A stretch of 64,000 nt of DNA from Amyloporia xantha (taxonomy: Eukaryota; Basidiomycota; Agaricomycetes; Polyporales; Adustoporiaceae), in the NCBI GenBank assembly GCA_036971615.1, contig JAYKKR010000008.1, positions 1,426,001 through 1,490,000 of the forward strand, in the 5' to 3' direction. Of the stretch, positions 34,922 to 45,398 are shown piece by piece. A model generated the notes under the pieces. The model did not search any database. It saw nothing but the letters and a program-made list of their open reading frames with translations, and was not told where the DNA came from. How positions within the stretch are numbered: position 1 is the first letter of the stretch; the number at the start of each line of letters is the position of its first letter. Both the position numbers and the translations under genes were made by a program.

Positions 34922-36901
34922 CTATCGTGCGCTCTTCGATGCGCGTCGGGTCAACTCGTTATCCACCACACTCTCCGTTGCAGCTAGACCACGGTAGCTG
35001 CCCAACGGATTTTCCTCTGTGAACGGTGTTCGAGTAACTGTAGGAGCTTGCTGCAATAATTGTTTCGCCTGAGTTCTGATGGCTTGCCACCGATCCTCCT
35101 CCAATGATCTCTCGCCCCGCTTCGGTACGACCTCGTCTATAAGCGTGACCAAGTCCTTTGCCAACTTGGTTGTATAGAACTCGGGATTCTGCACATCCAG
35201 TGCTGTCCGGTGTTTATCGTTCCTGCGAGTCTCGGGCGTAAGGAGACGTCTGGCATCGAGGTGATTTACTATTCGCAAACATTGTCGCATATTTCCTGAG
35301 TCGCACGACGTTAGCGCAGTACGGACCATATGCGACATAGCAGTGGTGTCCGGCATGATATTCCTTCCTTTCGACCGCTTCTCCATTTGAGGTATGATAG
35401 GACAGCTAGCGGTGTCACCAGAATCCCTGAAATCATCCGCGTTGTAGCCTGTCATGAGCTCGAATGTCCGGATAGCACTCGCCCAGTCGCCGCCTCGCCA
35501 ACACGCGCCCAACACCAAAGTGAAAGTGGATATCGTTGGTGTAAGCTTCGCGCCATGTTTGGACGCTGCTGCCTCTCGCAGGGACCATTGAAGGGTCTCC
35601 AGCGCTTGAGAAGACTCTTGGCCAGTGCCTTTCATGGTAAGCCCGGCGTACAATCGGAGGACGTTCTCCACATGCTGGCGATTGACTACAGTCGCCTCTC
35701 CTGGCTTCAAAGGGTGATCTGCGACCTGACGGAAGAAATGAATGCCGAGCCTGTACTTTTGCGTAACATTGCAAAGCCAGATCACCTCGGCAAGAAGATG
35801 CTCCGTCATAGGCACGCGAGGGGGCATGGGAGTCTCGCCAGGCTTCGTCAGACCGAGATATTCGCGCACGATGTCGAATGCGAACAATTGGTCAGCGGGA
35901 CGTCCTATAGCGCGAGGATTCCAATGACTCCCGAAATCAGATATGAATCGAGTTCAAACTTTGGATTCTTTTCTTCGAGTTTGAGCATCCGCCGCCATAT
36001 CACTTTGACATCAGATGCATTCTGCGCGCGTATAGCCGCTATGGCATCGGGCATGTTGACGGGGGTCCTGCGCCGCGCAATGGCCTTGATCATCGCCGAA
36101 AATGTGTATTGAGTTGCTGCGAGGGGCCCCTCTTCGTCCAAGGCATAATACACATCGAACATCTTCTGGTATAATCCCGCGTCTCCAAGAATCTTGATGT
36201 AGGAGGCAACCGGCGCAACCTCTACCTCCGGGCTGTTAGGGTCATACTCTTTCACTTGTTCGACATATTGCTTATAATGTTCGAACAGAGTGTGTACATG
36301 GTCCAATTGTTTCGTGAGCTTAGACCAATCCTCGATTGTCTGATATGCGCCCAACATCGTGGTGAACGTTTTAATCGTTGGGGAGAAGCCACGGCGTTTC
36401 ATCTGCCATGCTGATCAGCAGCAGTTCGATGTGGAAAGCGACAAGACGACGTACATCTACATAAAGCTGATACGCTAATTTCAACTTCGACGCGCGTATC
36501 GCTTGCTGGATCATCATGTTCCAAACGGGAGTATTCAAAGCATCAAGGGGGAGATTCTGCAGCTGGGTAACAGCCTCGTCTAATTTCCCCTCGGCGCATA
36601 GTTTCTGCAGTCGAAGAGACACAGTATATGGTCGGAGGAGTGGCTTCTCGGACTCCTTTGCGCTGGGCCGAAGTTTACGAGGGGGAAATGTGCGAGTCGT
36701 TTTGGGAAACTTCGAGCCTGGCGTAGCTGAGAGATGGGGATGTTTGCCCTTCCTCTCACCCTTCTGCAAGCCAGGTGGGGGGGACCTGGGTTTCGTCGAG
36801 ACAGTATCTGTAGAGACAGACCTGTAAGTATCACGTAAGAGCGGCGATGCCCTCCAACACTTCTGTACCGCTGCTAACGGTGTGGAGACATTGTGTAGCA
36901 T
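34922..36901 (-). CDS. Mitochondrial pentatricopeptide repeat protein with an apparent frameshift
   Basis: Exon 1 starts at 36901 with a basic, Ser-rich, presequence-like N terminus. An intron with GTACGT donor joins LAYQLYVD to MKRRGFSPTIKTFTTMLGAY. Helical PPR-type repeats follow (PTIKTFTTMLGAY, PTISTFTLVLGACWRGGDW and others), and the protein ends near TRRASKSAR at 34922. PPR proteins bind organellar RNA and act in processing, stability or translation. Near 35905-35910 the upstream frame stops (ILAL, then TAG), while the downstream part (GRPADQLFAFDIVREYLGL) continues in another frame. No plausible intron bridges the gap; a single missing base would. The gene therefore carries a sequence error, a true frameshift, or is newly broken. 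Confidence 0.75.
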
Positions 36902-37098
36902 GGATATTAATCTTGAGAGTGGGTCTCAGCAAGACAGACTGGATGGAGAGGGTCAAGAACTTGACTGTATTTGCGACGCGGACATTATTGGATCTCATTG
37001 GCGCTTAAGCAGATAATTACGTAAGTGACGCTCGCTAGGATGACCCTGGATGACCATGCCATGCAAGAGCAAACGTCCGAACAACCACTAAGACCATC

Positions 37099-37738
37099 AT
37101 GGTCTCTCTAGCACGAACTATTCGATCCATCCGACGAGTCGGTATCAAGGAATGGTGGCACCAGATGCAGTACATTGGCGACGCCAAATCTGGGAAATTC
37201 ATGGGTAAAGATCAGTGCGTGTCTTGTTCCAGCTGGCCAGGGAAACTGCTGATATAACCATATAGATTTGGCAACCGCTACTTCGAGAACCTGAACGCAG
37301 AGGAGGAGGTTCCCGGTGAGTGTTGATCTTAATAACGTTAGAGTTGTAGAACTTCACGCTGGATCACAGGACGTCACCGATGGGTTGACTTCGCGCAGGT
37401 GCGTTCTGTATTTGCTGGTACATGACCCATGTCTGAAGTGTCGTTTACGTCCCTTAGCATGACTACAATGCTACTCAAGTTCCTGCAGAGTGGCACGCAT
37501 GGCTGAGCCACATTCGCCGAGAACCACCTCCAGAAGACCGCGTTATGCAGAATATGTCTCCTCCGTGGAAGGCGGTACGTCCCGCCTCAGTTGCAACATA
37601 TCAGGCGGTTCTAACCGAAGTTGGTCACAGCCTTGGGTGGAGAATCTCACTGGTACCAGAGGAGCATACAGGTCTTACAGCACTACCAAGCCGAAGTACG
37701 AAGCTTGGCAGCCTAAGGTGACTCCTCGCGGGCCCTGA
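37099..37738 (+). CDS. NDUFA12: Complex I accessory subunit NDUFA12/B17.2
   Basis: Five exons (37099-37214, 37266-37315, 37370-37398, 37458-37574, 37631-37738) join in phase to 139 residues. The sequence has the family signatures: SIRRVGIKEWWHQMQYIGDA at the start, then FGNRYFEN, GRHRWVDFAQHDYNATQVP, EWHAWLSHIRREPP, and the C-terminal LTGTRGAYRSYSTTKPKYEA. NDUFA12 sits on the matrix arm of NADH:ubiquinone oxidoreductase. One exon is only 29 nt. Start codons of this gene and the PPR gene are about 200 bp apart (divergent). It is convergent with L2HGDH, only 44 bp between stops, so their 3' UTRs must overlap. Confidence 0.93.
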
Positions 37739-37782
37739 GTACAATGTATTGTTGTGTTCCAATTACAATGCGCTATATTCAT

Positions 37783-39415
37783 CTACTCTGGTACATGTCC
37801 GTTTCCCCTGCATAGCATGTCATCAACAACCTTCTCTGCGATGGCAAGACACGACGTCAGACCAGGACTCTCGATGCCCAGCAATGTGATCATCGGTCGT
37901 CGAGATCTTCCTTGTGTCTGGGGCCCAAGGAAGGTTTCTGGATGATGTGTATAGAGTTCGAAATCCCTGAATCCACCCTGCGGCCCGACGAGCTTGGGTC
38001 TAATTCCGCAATAGTCGGGTTGCAGGCCTTCCAAATTTACCCCGGGCAGGTAATCCTTGACTGCCTGATGCATCATCCCCAACCTGGTGTCGTCTGGAAC
38101 AAGGTGCTTCGTCCAGAAGTCCGAGTCAGCATCGTAGACAACATTGACGTCGTTTTGGCTAGCGGAGGGTGGATCGAGCCAGTCGAGATCGGGACCGAAC
38201 CTGATTTTGCCTTGTAAGTCGAGCGTCAGATGCGTGCCTAGTGACTGGAAGCCGTGGATGGTGCGCCCGGTGTCAGGGCACGGATATATCAGGTGAGAGA
38301 CATGTTCTACTCCCGGACCCTTGTACGACGCGTATGAGCCCCGGCCATAGTACATAGGTATGCGCGATTCCTTAGGCAACAGAGCGTTGAGAATCAGATG
38401 TGCAGAGAGCCCTGAGCAATTGATTAACGTCCTAGCAAGCAGGGCATCGCCTTCTCCGTCGCTTTCACCCGTGACTGTCTGCACAACCCATCCACCCTCT
38501 TCTGAACCCGGTGCCGCAGAGCTGGCCTCTGATTTGTAAGGGTCAACTCGGACGACTCGCGTCTGGTAGGCGACCTCTCCGCCTTCAGAGTCCGTGATAT
38601 CCTTCTCGAGACTGTCCATCAGGGAGTGCGAATCGACGATGCCTGTCTCGGGACTCCACAATGCAGCTACGATGTCCCTCGAGAGATCCGGCTCCAGCTC
38701 TCGTGCTCTGTCGCCGCTGATGAGGTCCGTAGGGAGTACGGGAGTGTCATGCAGATTCAGGGGAGATTGTGAGGGCCATCTGAGACCCCGTGCCTTCGTG
38801 TGCAGGCCCTCGATGTACGGTCGTTGATTGTCCCGGGCGACGACTAGCTTGCCAACTTTCTTGTATGGGACGTTCTGCGTGTCACAGTAATCATACATCA
38901 AGTGACGCCCACGAAGGCATAGTCGCGTCTTTAATGAATCGGCGGGGTAGTACAGGCCTGTCCATGCCGTCAATGGTCTAGTCACTCAAGTTGGAGAGCG
39001 ACGGCCCGAAAGGTCATACCTGCGTGTACCACTTCAGAATTCCTCGAGCTAAGAAGTTCCGTCAGAAGTTGCATCTCTATCGAACAATCTTTATCTACCT
39101 TGTCTCCTCGCCAGCTCTCTCGTGCCTCTCGACTAGGAATGTGGATTTAGACGGGAAGCGTTGCACCAACCGTCGAGCAATGGCCAGGCCGATAACACCT
39201 GTATGCATGAAAGTTATCAACCTCATAATGGGTATCTCCCCTGTGCAGCTGTATTGCGTACCTCCCCCAACGACAAGATAATCTACCGAGAACTCTGGTT
39301 TCTGTCAGTGTAGCTGCTGTTAAGCTGGCACGGACATATGTACAACGCCTATCCTTGCCTTAAAGCTGAATTTCCCACTGCTGTTCAACGCCGCAGAGAG
39401 GCCCCTGACGTTCAT
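37783..39415 (-). CDS. L2HGDH: L-2-hydroxyglutarate dehydrogenase-type FAD oxidoreductase
   Basis: Five exons (39415-39344, 39301-39262, 39198-39099, 39042-39020, 38957-37783) join in phase to 469 residues. An N-terminal basic stretch resembles a mitochondrial presequence. It is followed by the dinucleotide-binding YLVVGGGVIGLAIARRLV with GxGxxG, the SRNSEVVHAGLYYPADSLK block and YKKVGKLVVA. The C-terminal half contains ESRIPMYYGRGSYASYKG, SLGTHLTLDLQGKIRFGPDL and DYCGIRPKLVGPQGGFRDF. These are marks of the L2HGDH/LhgO group of DAO-type flavoenzymes, which oxidise L-2-hydroxyglutarate to 2-oxoglutarate. One exon is only 23 nt. It is divergent from CNS1. Confidence 0.9.
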
Positions 39416-39684
39416 TATCTCGACGCTCAAAGTACGTCCCCCTCTGTTCAGGTTGCTATCGCCAAAAGACGGTAAGTAGTACCGGTTTGGATTCGAAAGG
39501 ACAAGTGACGTGATGCCACCACTGCAGGGGGCGTGCCGTTGATCTCGATCCCGATCGCATACACCAAAAATCGCGATTCCTCTTCCTCCTCTCTATTTGA
39601 GCGTTCCTCTCCTTCGATCGCTTTCCGGCTTCACTAGTTCATCATATTTTCAATCAACACTGCCTTGATTTACCAACGACCACG

Positions 39685-40946
39685 ATGGCACCGATGGACC
39701 TTCCTCAACCACAGCCAGTTCCGGTTGAGGACACGATGGCTGCTTTCGACTCCGTTCCCTTGTTCATGAAATCTTTGCCTGAGGACGGAACAGATGATCC
39801 GGTGGTGGGAGCATTGCAGAGTCTTGCGTTTGACGGAACTCCAGATGGTGAGTAGTTGATCACATTCATTGAGAGGGCCGAGACACAGGTGCGAATATTT
39901 GCATGCAGAGATCGCCCAGAACTTCAAGGAGCAGGGGAACGACTATTTCAAGGGCAAGCGGTATCGCGAAGCGCTAGGATTCTATACGCAAGGCGTAGAC
40001 GCTAAACCAACAGATCCAACACTTCTCGAAGCTTTGCTGTGCAATCGTGCAGCATGTAATTTGGAGCTCAGTGAGGTCGTCCTATCTGCGATCTCTGCAA
40101 GACGTGTTGACGACTGCATGTACTCAAGAAAATTATGGCTCCGTGCTACGAGACTGTTCAAGAGCTATCCAGACGAATCCTCGCTCTTCGAAAGCCTACT
40201 ATCGATCTGCATTGGCCTTAACAGCACTGGAACGCTTCGAGGAAGCTATTGATTGCTGCGACCGCTGTCTTGAATTCGACAAAGGAAATAAGGATGTCCG
40301 TGCCCTACGTGACAAGGCTCTACAGCAAAAGACATCGAGGGACAAAAAAGAGAAGGAGAAGCAGGAGAGGATTCGCAGAGAAGCAGAGGAGAAGCGCCGT
40401 CTACAAGCAGCCTACAAGGTGAGCGACTACTTGCTGTGCGTGTGTGAGTGATATGGGTTTTGTTAACTTGTTCAGGAACGCAATTTAATCGTTATTCCAC
40501 GTCCTGATGGATCCTCGAGCAATCCCTACGCACCAAAATTTGACTCCGAAGATCCAACTAACAGTACATTGGTTATGCCTATCTTCTTCTTATATCCTCA
40601 GTATGCAACATCGGACGTCATTTCACAATTTGTAGAGGACACGGCTTTCTCAGCACATTTAGCTGCGATGTTTCCTCCAGAGGCTCCACCGCCAGAGTGG
40701 GATGCAAATTCTGAATATGTCACCGACAAGTTGGTGGTGTATGCTATCACGCATCGGCAGCGTCTGCTGAAGGTTGGAAAGAAGATGACGCTGCAAGATG
40801 TGTTCAAAGCTTCACGGGGGAAGGAGGGAGAACCCAGAGACGGACTTGAATTGAAGGATGGGTGCTTATCGTTTGTCGTACTACCGAAGGGTGATGTGGA
40901 GAGGAAATGGGTAGAAGAGATCAAGAAAAGCCGAAGCGAGTCGTGA
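39685..40946 (+). CDS. CNS1: TPR Hsp90 cochaperone, CNS1/TTC4 family
   Basis: Four exons (39685-39847, 39909-40070, 40129-40418, 40476-40946) join in phase to 361 residues. After a short acidic N terminus come three TPR repeats: NFKEQGNDYFKGKRYREALG, NRAACNLELKNYGSVLRDCS and KAYYRSALALTALERFEEAI. The two-carboxylate-clamp basic residues of Hsp90/Hsp70 binders are in the expected places. A charged coiled coil (KKEKEKQERIRREAEEKRR) leads to a C-terminal wheel-like domain (PIFFLYPQYATSDVISQF and later LVVYAITHRQRLLKVGKK). Yeast Cns1 is essential and supports translation elongation factor folding; TTC4 is the animal counterpart. The role is inferred from the family. Confidence 0.92.
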
Positions 40947-41360
40947 TCGATTGATCCCTCGTGTAAACAGCCTCGATAAATGTGTACACCAAGTATAGTG
41001 TCCTGTATGCAATAAGACACAATATTACGCCCAAGTCCAGACCCAAGTCGCTCATGATCGTGAGCGGGGAAGAATAAGCGCCAGGGGTTCGCGGGGTCTC
41101 CCCATATACATCTCACGTGCCTCCATCCTCTCTACCATACTGAGCAAGCAGAAAATCACCTATACCGAACTCGACGACGGCGGTAGGATCGGTGAGTACA
41201 TTGTTCATCTTGAAACGCTGCTGGTGGGGTCTGTAGGATGATGAGAGATGAGTAGCGAAGTTGAACGAGGAGCAGATTCGGTGGAATAGGATGGATGGCT
41301 GGGGATGAGCATGGATGCTAACGGGACTTCGCGCATGTTCACAGGCCCTCAAGATTCAAG
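40947..41360. other. Intergenic region, probable eS7 promoter and 5' UTR
   Basis: About 410 bp between CNS1 and the eS7 start codon. No coding sequence was recognised. A GTGAGT at about 41191 and an AG shortly before 41361 would allow a 5' UTR intron, common in ribosomal protein genes, but this is not proven. Confidence 0.4.
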
Positions 41361-42062
41361 ATGTCCGTCCAGCACAAGATTTTCCGCACTGCCAATGCCC
41401 CCACCACACCTCCCGATGAAACCGAGGTTAACGTCGCGCAGGCCTTGATCGACCTCGAGAACAACGTTCCCGAGCTCAAGTCGGAACTTCGCCCTCTCCA
41501 GATCTCTGCCGCCCGTGAAGTCGACGTTCGCGGTGGCAAGAAGGCTATTGTCATCTTTGTCCCCGTGCCTCAGCTGAAGGCATTCCACAAGGTCCAGCAG
41601 AGGTGCGCTATACGTACACGTCTTACGTGCTGGCAGCGGTAATGACCGATATCTGATAGGCTGACCCGGGAGCTTGAGAAGAAGTTCTCAGACCGCCATG
41701 TCGTGTTTGTCGCTCAGCGCCGGATGTTGCGCAAGCCCACTCGTACCTCCCGAGTGGTTCAGAAGAGGCCCCGCAGCCGTACTCTGACCAGCGTCCACGA
41801 GAAGATCCTCGAGGACCTTGTTTTCCCTACGGAGATTGTTGGCAAGAGGACGCGTGTTGCTGTTGACGGCTCAAAACTCCTCAAAGTGTACGCATGATCA
41901 CGTTTATCTGCACGGCGATTGCTCACAATAACGGCATACAGCTTCCTTGACTCGAAAGACGCCACATCACTCGAATACAAGCTGGACTCGTTCTCATCAG
42001 TATACCGTCGTCTGACAGGGAAGGATGTTGTGTTCGAGTTCCCCGTGCAGGCGCAGGAGTAG
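41361..42062 (+). CDS. RPS7: 40S ribosomal protein eS7
   Basis: Three exons (41361-41602, 41660-41887, 41942-42062) join in phase to 196 residues, the usual eS7 length. Signatures include [60 protein letters not shown] and the C-terminal [17 protein letters not shown]. eS7 is part of the small subunit body and acts in pre-rRNA processing. The gene is followed about 420 bp downstream by the Rab gene in the same direction. Confidence 0.97.
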
Positions 42063-42278
42063 GGTGTGAGCAGTTGTCGCTGCGAGGATTATGCTATGTT
42101 CTGCTACACCAAAATGTATCCGTATGCCCCCTACGCGCATCCAGGTCGTTTTTTGCACTGCAATTGTCGGGTGTCTCCATCGTAGTATTGTCAGAGGCGT
42201 CAGAGCAGTGCTGCAGCCAAAAGCTAAACGTAACCTTATCGCGGGTACGATGGTAGTTCCGGTGCCGTACGCGCTGGT

Positions 42279-42294
42279 ACGCGTCTATACGCGT
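42279..42294. promoter_or_regulatory. Two MluI boxes upstream of the Rab gene
   Basis: ACGCGT occurs at 42279-42284 and 42289-42294, ten bases apart and about 190-205 bp before the Rab start codon. A TATA-like ATAATATAAATA stretch follows near 42396-42407. Functional relevance is unproven, since a Rab gene is not an obvious G1/S target. Confidence 0.45.
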
Positions 42295-42483
42295 GGCACG
42301 TGGTCCCTGGTTTCCTTGCTCCGTGACCTGTTTTGGCACGTCTCCGTGATACTCTGCCGTACCTGGTTCAGCTGTAGCTCTCTCTTCCTCTGCCATAATA
42401 TAAATACTTGGATTGCTGGCTTCCTCTCCTTTTCGTTCGTTTCCTGCCCGCGCGGCCTACCTCAAGACGATCGGGTTTCCGTC

Positions 42484-43861
42484 ATGACGGCCTATCCCCG
42501 TATGAATCCGTACAGCAAGTCAAGATATGACCAGGGAATTGATGCTAAGATTGTAATTATGGGCAATACAGGTACGTACATGGCAGCGCACTACCTCCCG
42601 TTGAGATGGCCTGTCCCGATTGAGACTTAATATATTGTCTCGCTTCTGTAGGCGTAGGCAAGACCAGCTTGTTGCACCGATATACCCAGAACAAGTTTGA
42701 TCCCAAGAACACAACTTCTACGACCGGCGCATTTTTCGTTACGAAGAAGGTATATGTGGATGGTATTAAGGTCCGATTGCAGCTGTGGGATACAGCGGGT
42801 CAAGAGAGATTCCGTAGCATGGTGAGTGCAACCTCCCTGACGATGGCTGTGACGGCGGTGTCGACCCGAATCTCAATAGGCACCAATGTATTATCGTGGG
42901 GCCAACGCAGCGTTGCTATTGTATGATATAACAAATGCATCTAGTTTTGATGATGTTCGGGGATGGCTAGAAGGTATGCAGCTGTTTGCTATGATATTCA
43001 TTGACAGACCATCGACTCTCGTGTGCCGACAGAACTCAAGAAGAACTGCTCTCCTGATCTAATCATTTATATTGTGGGTTCCAAAGCCGACCTCCATCGA
43101 CACCGCCAGGTCACGTCTGATCTCGCAAGGCTATCTCTACATACTTGGTTTCCACCACCACGACGTCCAAGTCCCCCACCACCGCCACCGCCTTCCACAT
43201 TTTCATATATTCGCCCGCGTTTCACCTCTTTCCCAAGCATCCGCTCAGCTCCACCCCCAACGCCCGCAAAGCCACCACTATCGCCTACTGAAACCGAACA
43301 TTCATCGGATCCCCGTTCGACCGGCATGAAGCGCTCTCATACGACGGCGCTGACACGTCCACGGGCCAAAAGCGGCAGCCTTCTCGTTCCGACCGCAAAC
43401 TGGGATGGTGCTATTCGTCCGCCACCGTCTCGTTTCGAGTCGAAGTTCGGATACCGGACCGCAGGCTGGAACGAGATTGCAGAAGGGAGTAGCAGTGGTT
43501 TGGACGAAGACGAAGACGACACAGATGAAGCTGATGATCAAGAGTGGGGTTTGCACAAGGGCATGGAACTCTTCGAAGTTTCTGCGAAGGATGACCTAGG
43601 TCAGTATGACTGTACCATTGCTATGGTATGTGCTTACCTTCCGAGGCAACAGGAATAGAACATCTTTTCGATACACTCATAGCATCCATCATTGCGAGGA
43701 AGGATACCATCGAGCAAGAAAACGAGATGAAACGAAGAGACAGCGTGTATATCTCTCCACTGTCAGCGTACCTGTCTTGGGCGGCTCAGGCAGAGGCAGA
43801 AGAGGCGCGGGAGAAAGCGCAGGCAGCAGCCGGCACTTCCTGGAGCTGCTGCGCGACATGA
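42484..43861 (+). CDS. Rab-family small GTPase with a large insertion before the G5 motif
   Basis: Five exons (42484-42571, 42652-42821, 42880-42973, 43033-43599, 43653-43861) join in phase to 375 residues, against about 200-220 for ordinary Rabs. G1 is GNTGVGKTS, followed by switch I with TTGAFF, G3 WDTAGQERFRSM, then YYRGANAALLLYDIT. G4 reads GSKAD instead of NKxD. G5 is SAKDD. About 164 residues separate G4 from G5, roughly 135 more than normal. The insert is Pro-rich, then Ser/Arg-rich, then acidic (DEDEDDTDEADD). The C terminus ends WSCCAT, with a Cys pair likely to be prenylated. The core is that of a vesicle-traffic Rab; the subfamily is not assignable by eye. The whole insert is in one open exon without stops. 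Confidence 0.88.
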
Positions 43862-44487
43862 CGCGAACTCTGTCTCGCCTACCAGTCTATTATCACAACT
43901 TCACCGCATCCGTTGACATACGCCCTCGCTCGACCCCCATCACACCACATTTATTGCTCTGATCCTCATTTGCATCTCTGTCCTTGTTTTGAAAACTTGT
44001 CCTCTACTCTTCATGATCATGTCCCACTGCCTCCGAGATTACTTTTGTCTTTGTCCTCTTTCTCCGCACATCATTGATTAGGATCACGTAAAGCCGCGTA
44101 TTTTATGTTATTTTCCTTCTTTCATCCGCCTACGCACGTCGTGTCGTAGCACGCCACATACCATGTTGACAACGGTATCATTCCAGAGACGCTTGGCGAC
44201 AGGACCTTCTCCTTAACTTGTCGTATTGTACGCTCGTGTATCTAGTACTCAATAGCATGCTGCAAACATCACATAAACCTATGGTCAGATACAAATGCTA
44301 GGGCGCCTAGTATAGCATATAGGCGCAGATGCCTCAATCGGGTCATTTGCAGCACTGAACTGAGAGCCGCCCGGTCATTATTTATCACAATAGCTACTGC
44401 AGCTGGTTCGTCTATCTCTCATCCTTTTCTCAACCTTTGGGCCGGCTGATTCTACTTCTCGTCGTCTACGGACCCTCCGTCACACAC
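43862..44487. other. Intergenic region
   Basis: About 625 bp between the Rab gene and the AMMECR1 gene, both on the plus strand. It is relatively AT-rich, with no recognisable gene, repeat or regulatory cluster. Confidence 0.5.
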
Positions 44488-45323
44488 ATGTCTCTCATCC
44501 CTCCCAATCCCGCAGTCGATCTTGCAGAGGATGAGCAGAACGTGTGCACCCGAGAGCACTGTTTCCGCAGCTTCGACGCTTTGTACTGTGCTCTCACATC
44601 GCACAAGGCCCTGCCCGCCAAGTTTCCAGACGAGAAGTAGTGAGTGAAGTCTGTGTGCATGATGTGTAGATCTTAATTGTTTCAGCCCATTGTTTGTAAC
44701 ATGGAACATTCGGTCTTCCCGCCCTGGACGTGCACCGAGACTTAGAGGATGTATCGGGACTTTTGAACCTGTACTCTTAAGGGAAGGCCTGGCACAATAT
44801 GCTCTCATTAGTGCTTTCCAAGACTCAAGGTTTAGGAAGATAGAGGAAAGCGAGCTTGAGAGCCTTGAATGCGGGTACGCTTCTGTTGGACGCCATGTCT
44901 CCTGATCATGGACCAATATTTTACAGGATCTCCCTGCTCACTGATTTCGAGGACGCATCGTCGTATCTCGACTGGACCGTCGGTGTGCATGGTATCCACA
45001 TATCGTTCCCGCATCCATCGCTACTTCCCACCTCTCCCTCTCCCTCCTCTGCTCCCTCACCTCTGTCCTCACCACCTGTTGTTCCCACAAGAAGCACTCT
45101 GAAGCACAGTTTCTCGGCAACGTATCTGCCAGAAATAGCGCCGGAACAAGGATGGGATAGGATCGAGGCCGTTGATAGCGCTATTCGGAAAGCGGGGTGG
45201 AGTGGACGCATTACTGAGGATGTTCGCCGCAGCGTCAAGTTGCGGAGATACCAGAGCCGTAAGTGTACCGTAAGTTGGGAAGAGTTCGTCCAATGGAGGG
45301 CAGATAACGGCGGTCAGATTTAA
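44488..45323 (+). CDS. AMMECR1-domain protein
   Basis: Three exons (44488-44639, 44686-44874, 44927-45323) join in phase to 245 residues. The start exon has CTREHCFRSFDALYCALTSH. It is followed by YPLFVTWNI and the family hallmark LRGCIGTFEP, then GLAQYALISAFQDSRF. The second half has VGVHGIHISFPHP, a species-variable Ser/Pro loop of about 25 residues, YLPEIAPEQGWDRIEAVDSA and a C-terminal WEEFVQWR. AMMECR1 proteins are conserved from archaea to humans and the catalytic role is still unsettled. The highly conserved RGCIGT pocket suggests an enzyme. It is convergent with the downstream PPR gene, 75 bp between stops. Confidence 0.93.
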
Positions 45324-45398
45324 GCCGCAATAGATGTGTTTTAGGACCATTGCACGTATTCGGACCTGTACCCACTGTCAATCACCAGAGTAAATGTA

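Noticed and set aside
35330..36112. 260-codon plus-strand frame
   Set aside because: Antisense of the PPR gene, whose helical repeats are evident on the minus strand.
41874..41879. ACGCGT inside eS7, and single copies inside other coding exons (for example 26764, 38328, 46668)
   Set aside because: Within coding sequence and isolated, so not counted as promoter elements.
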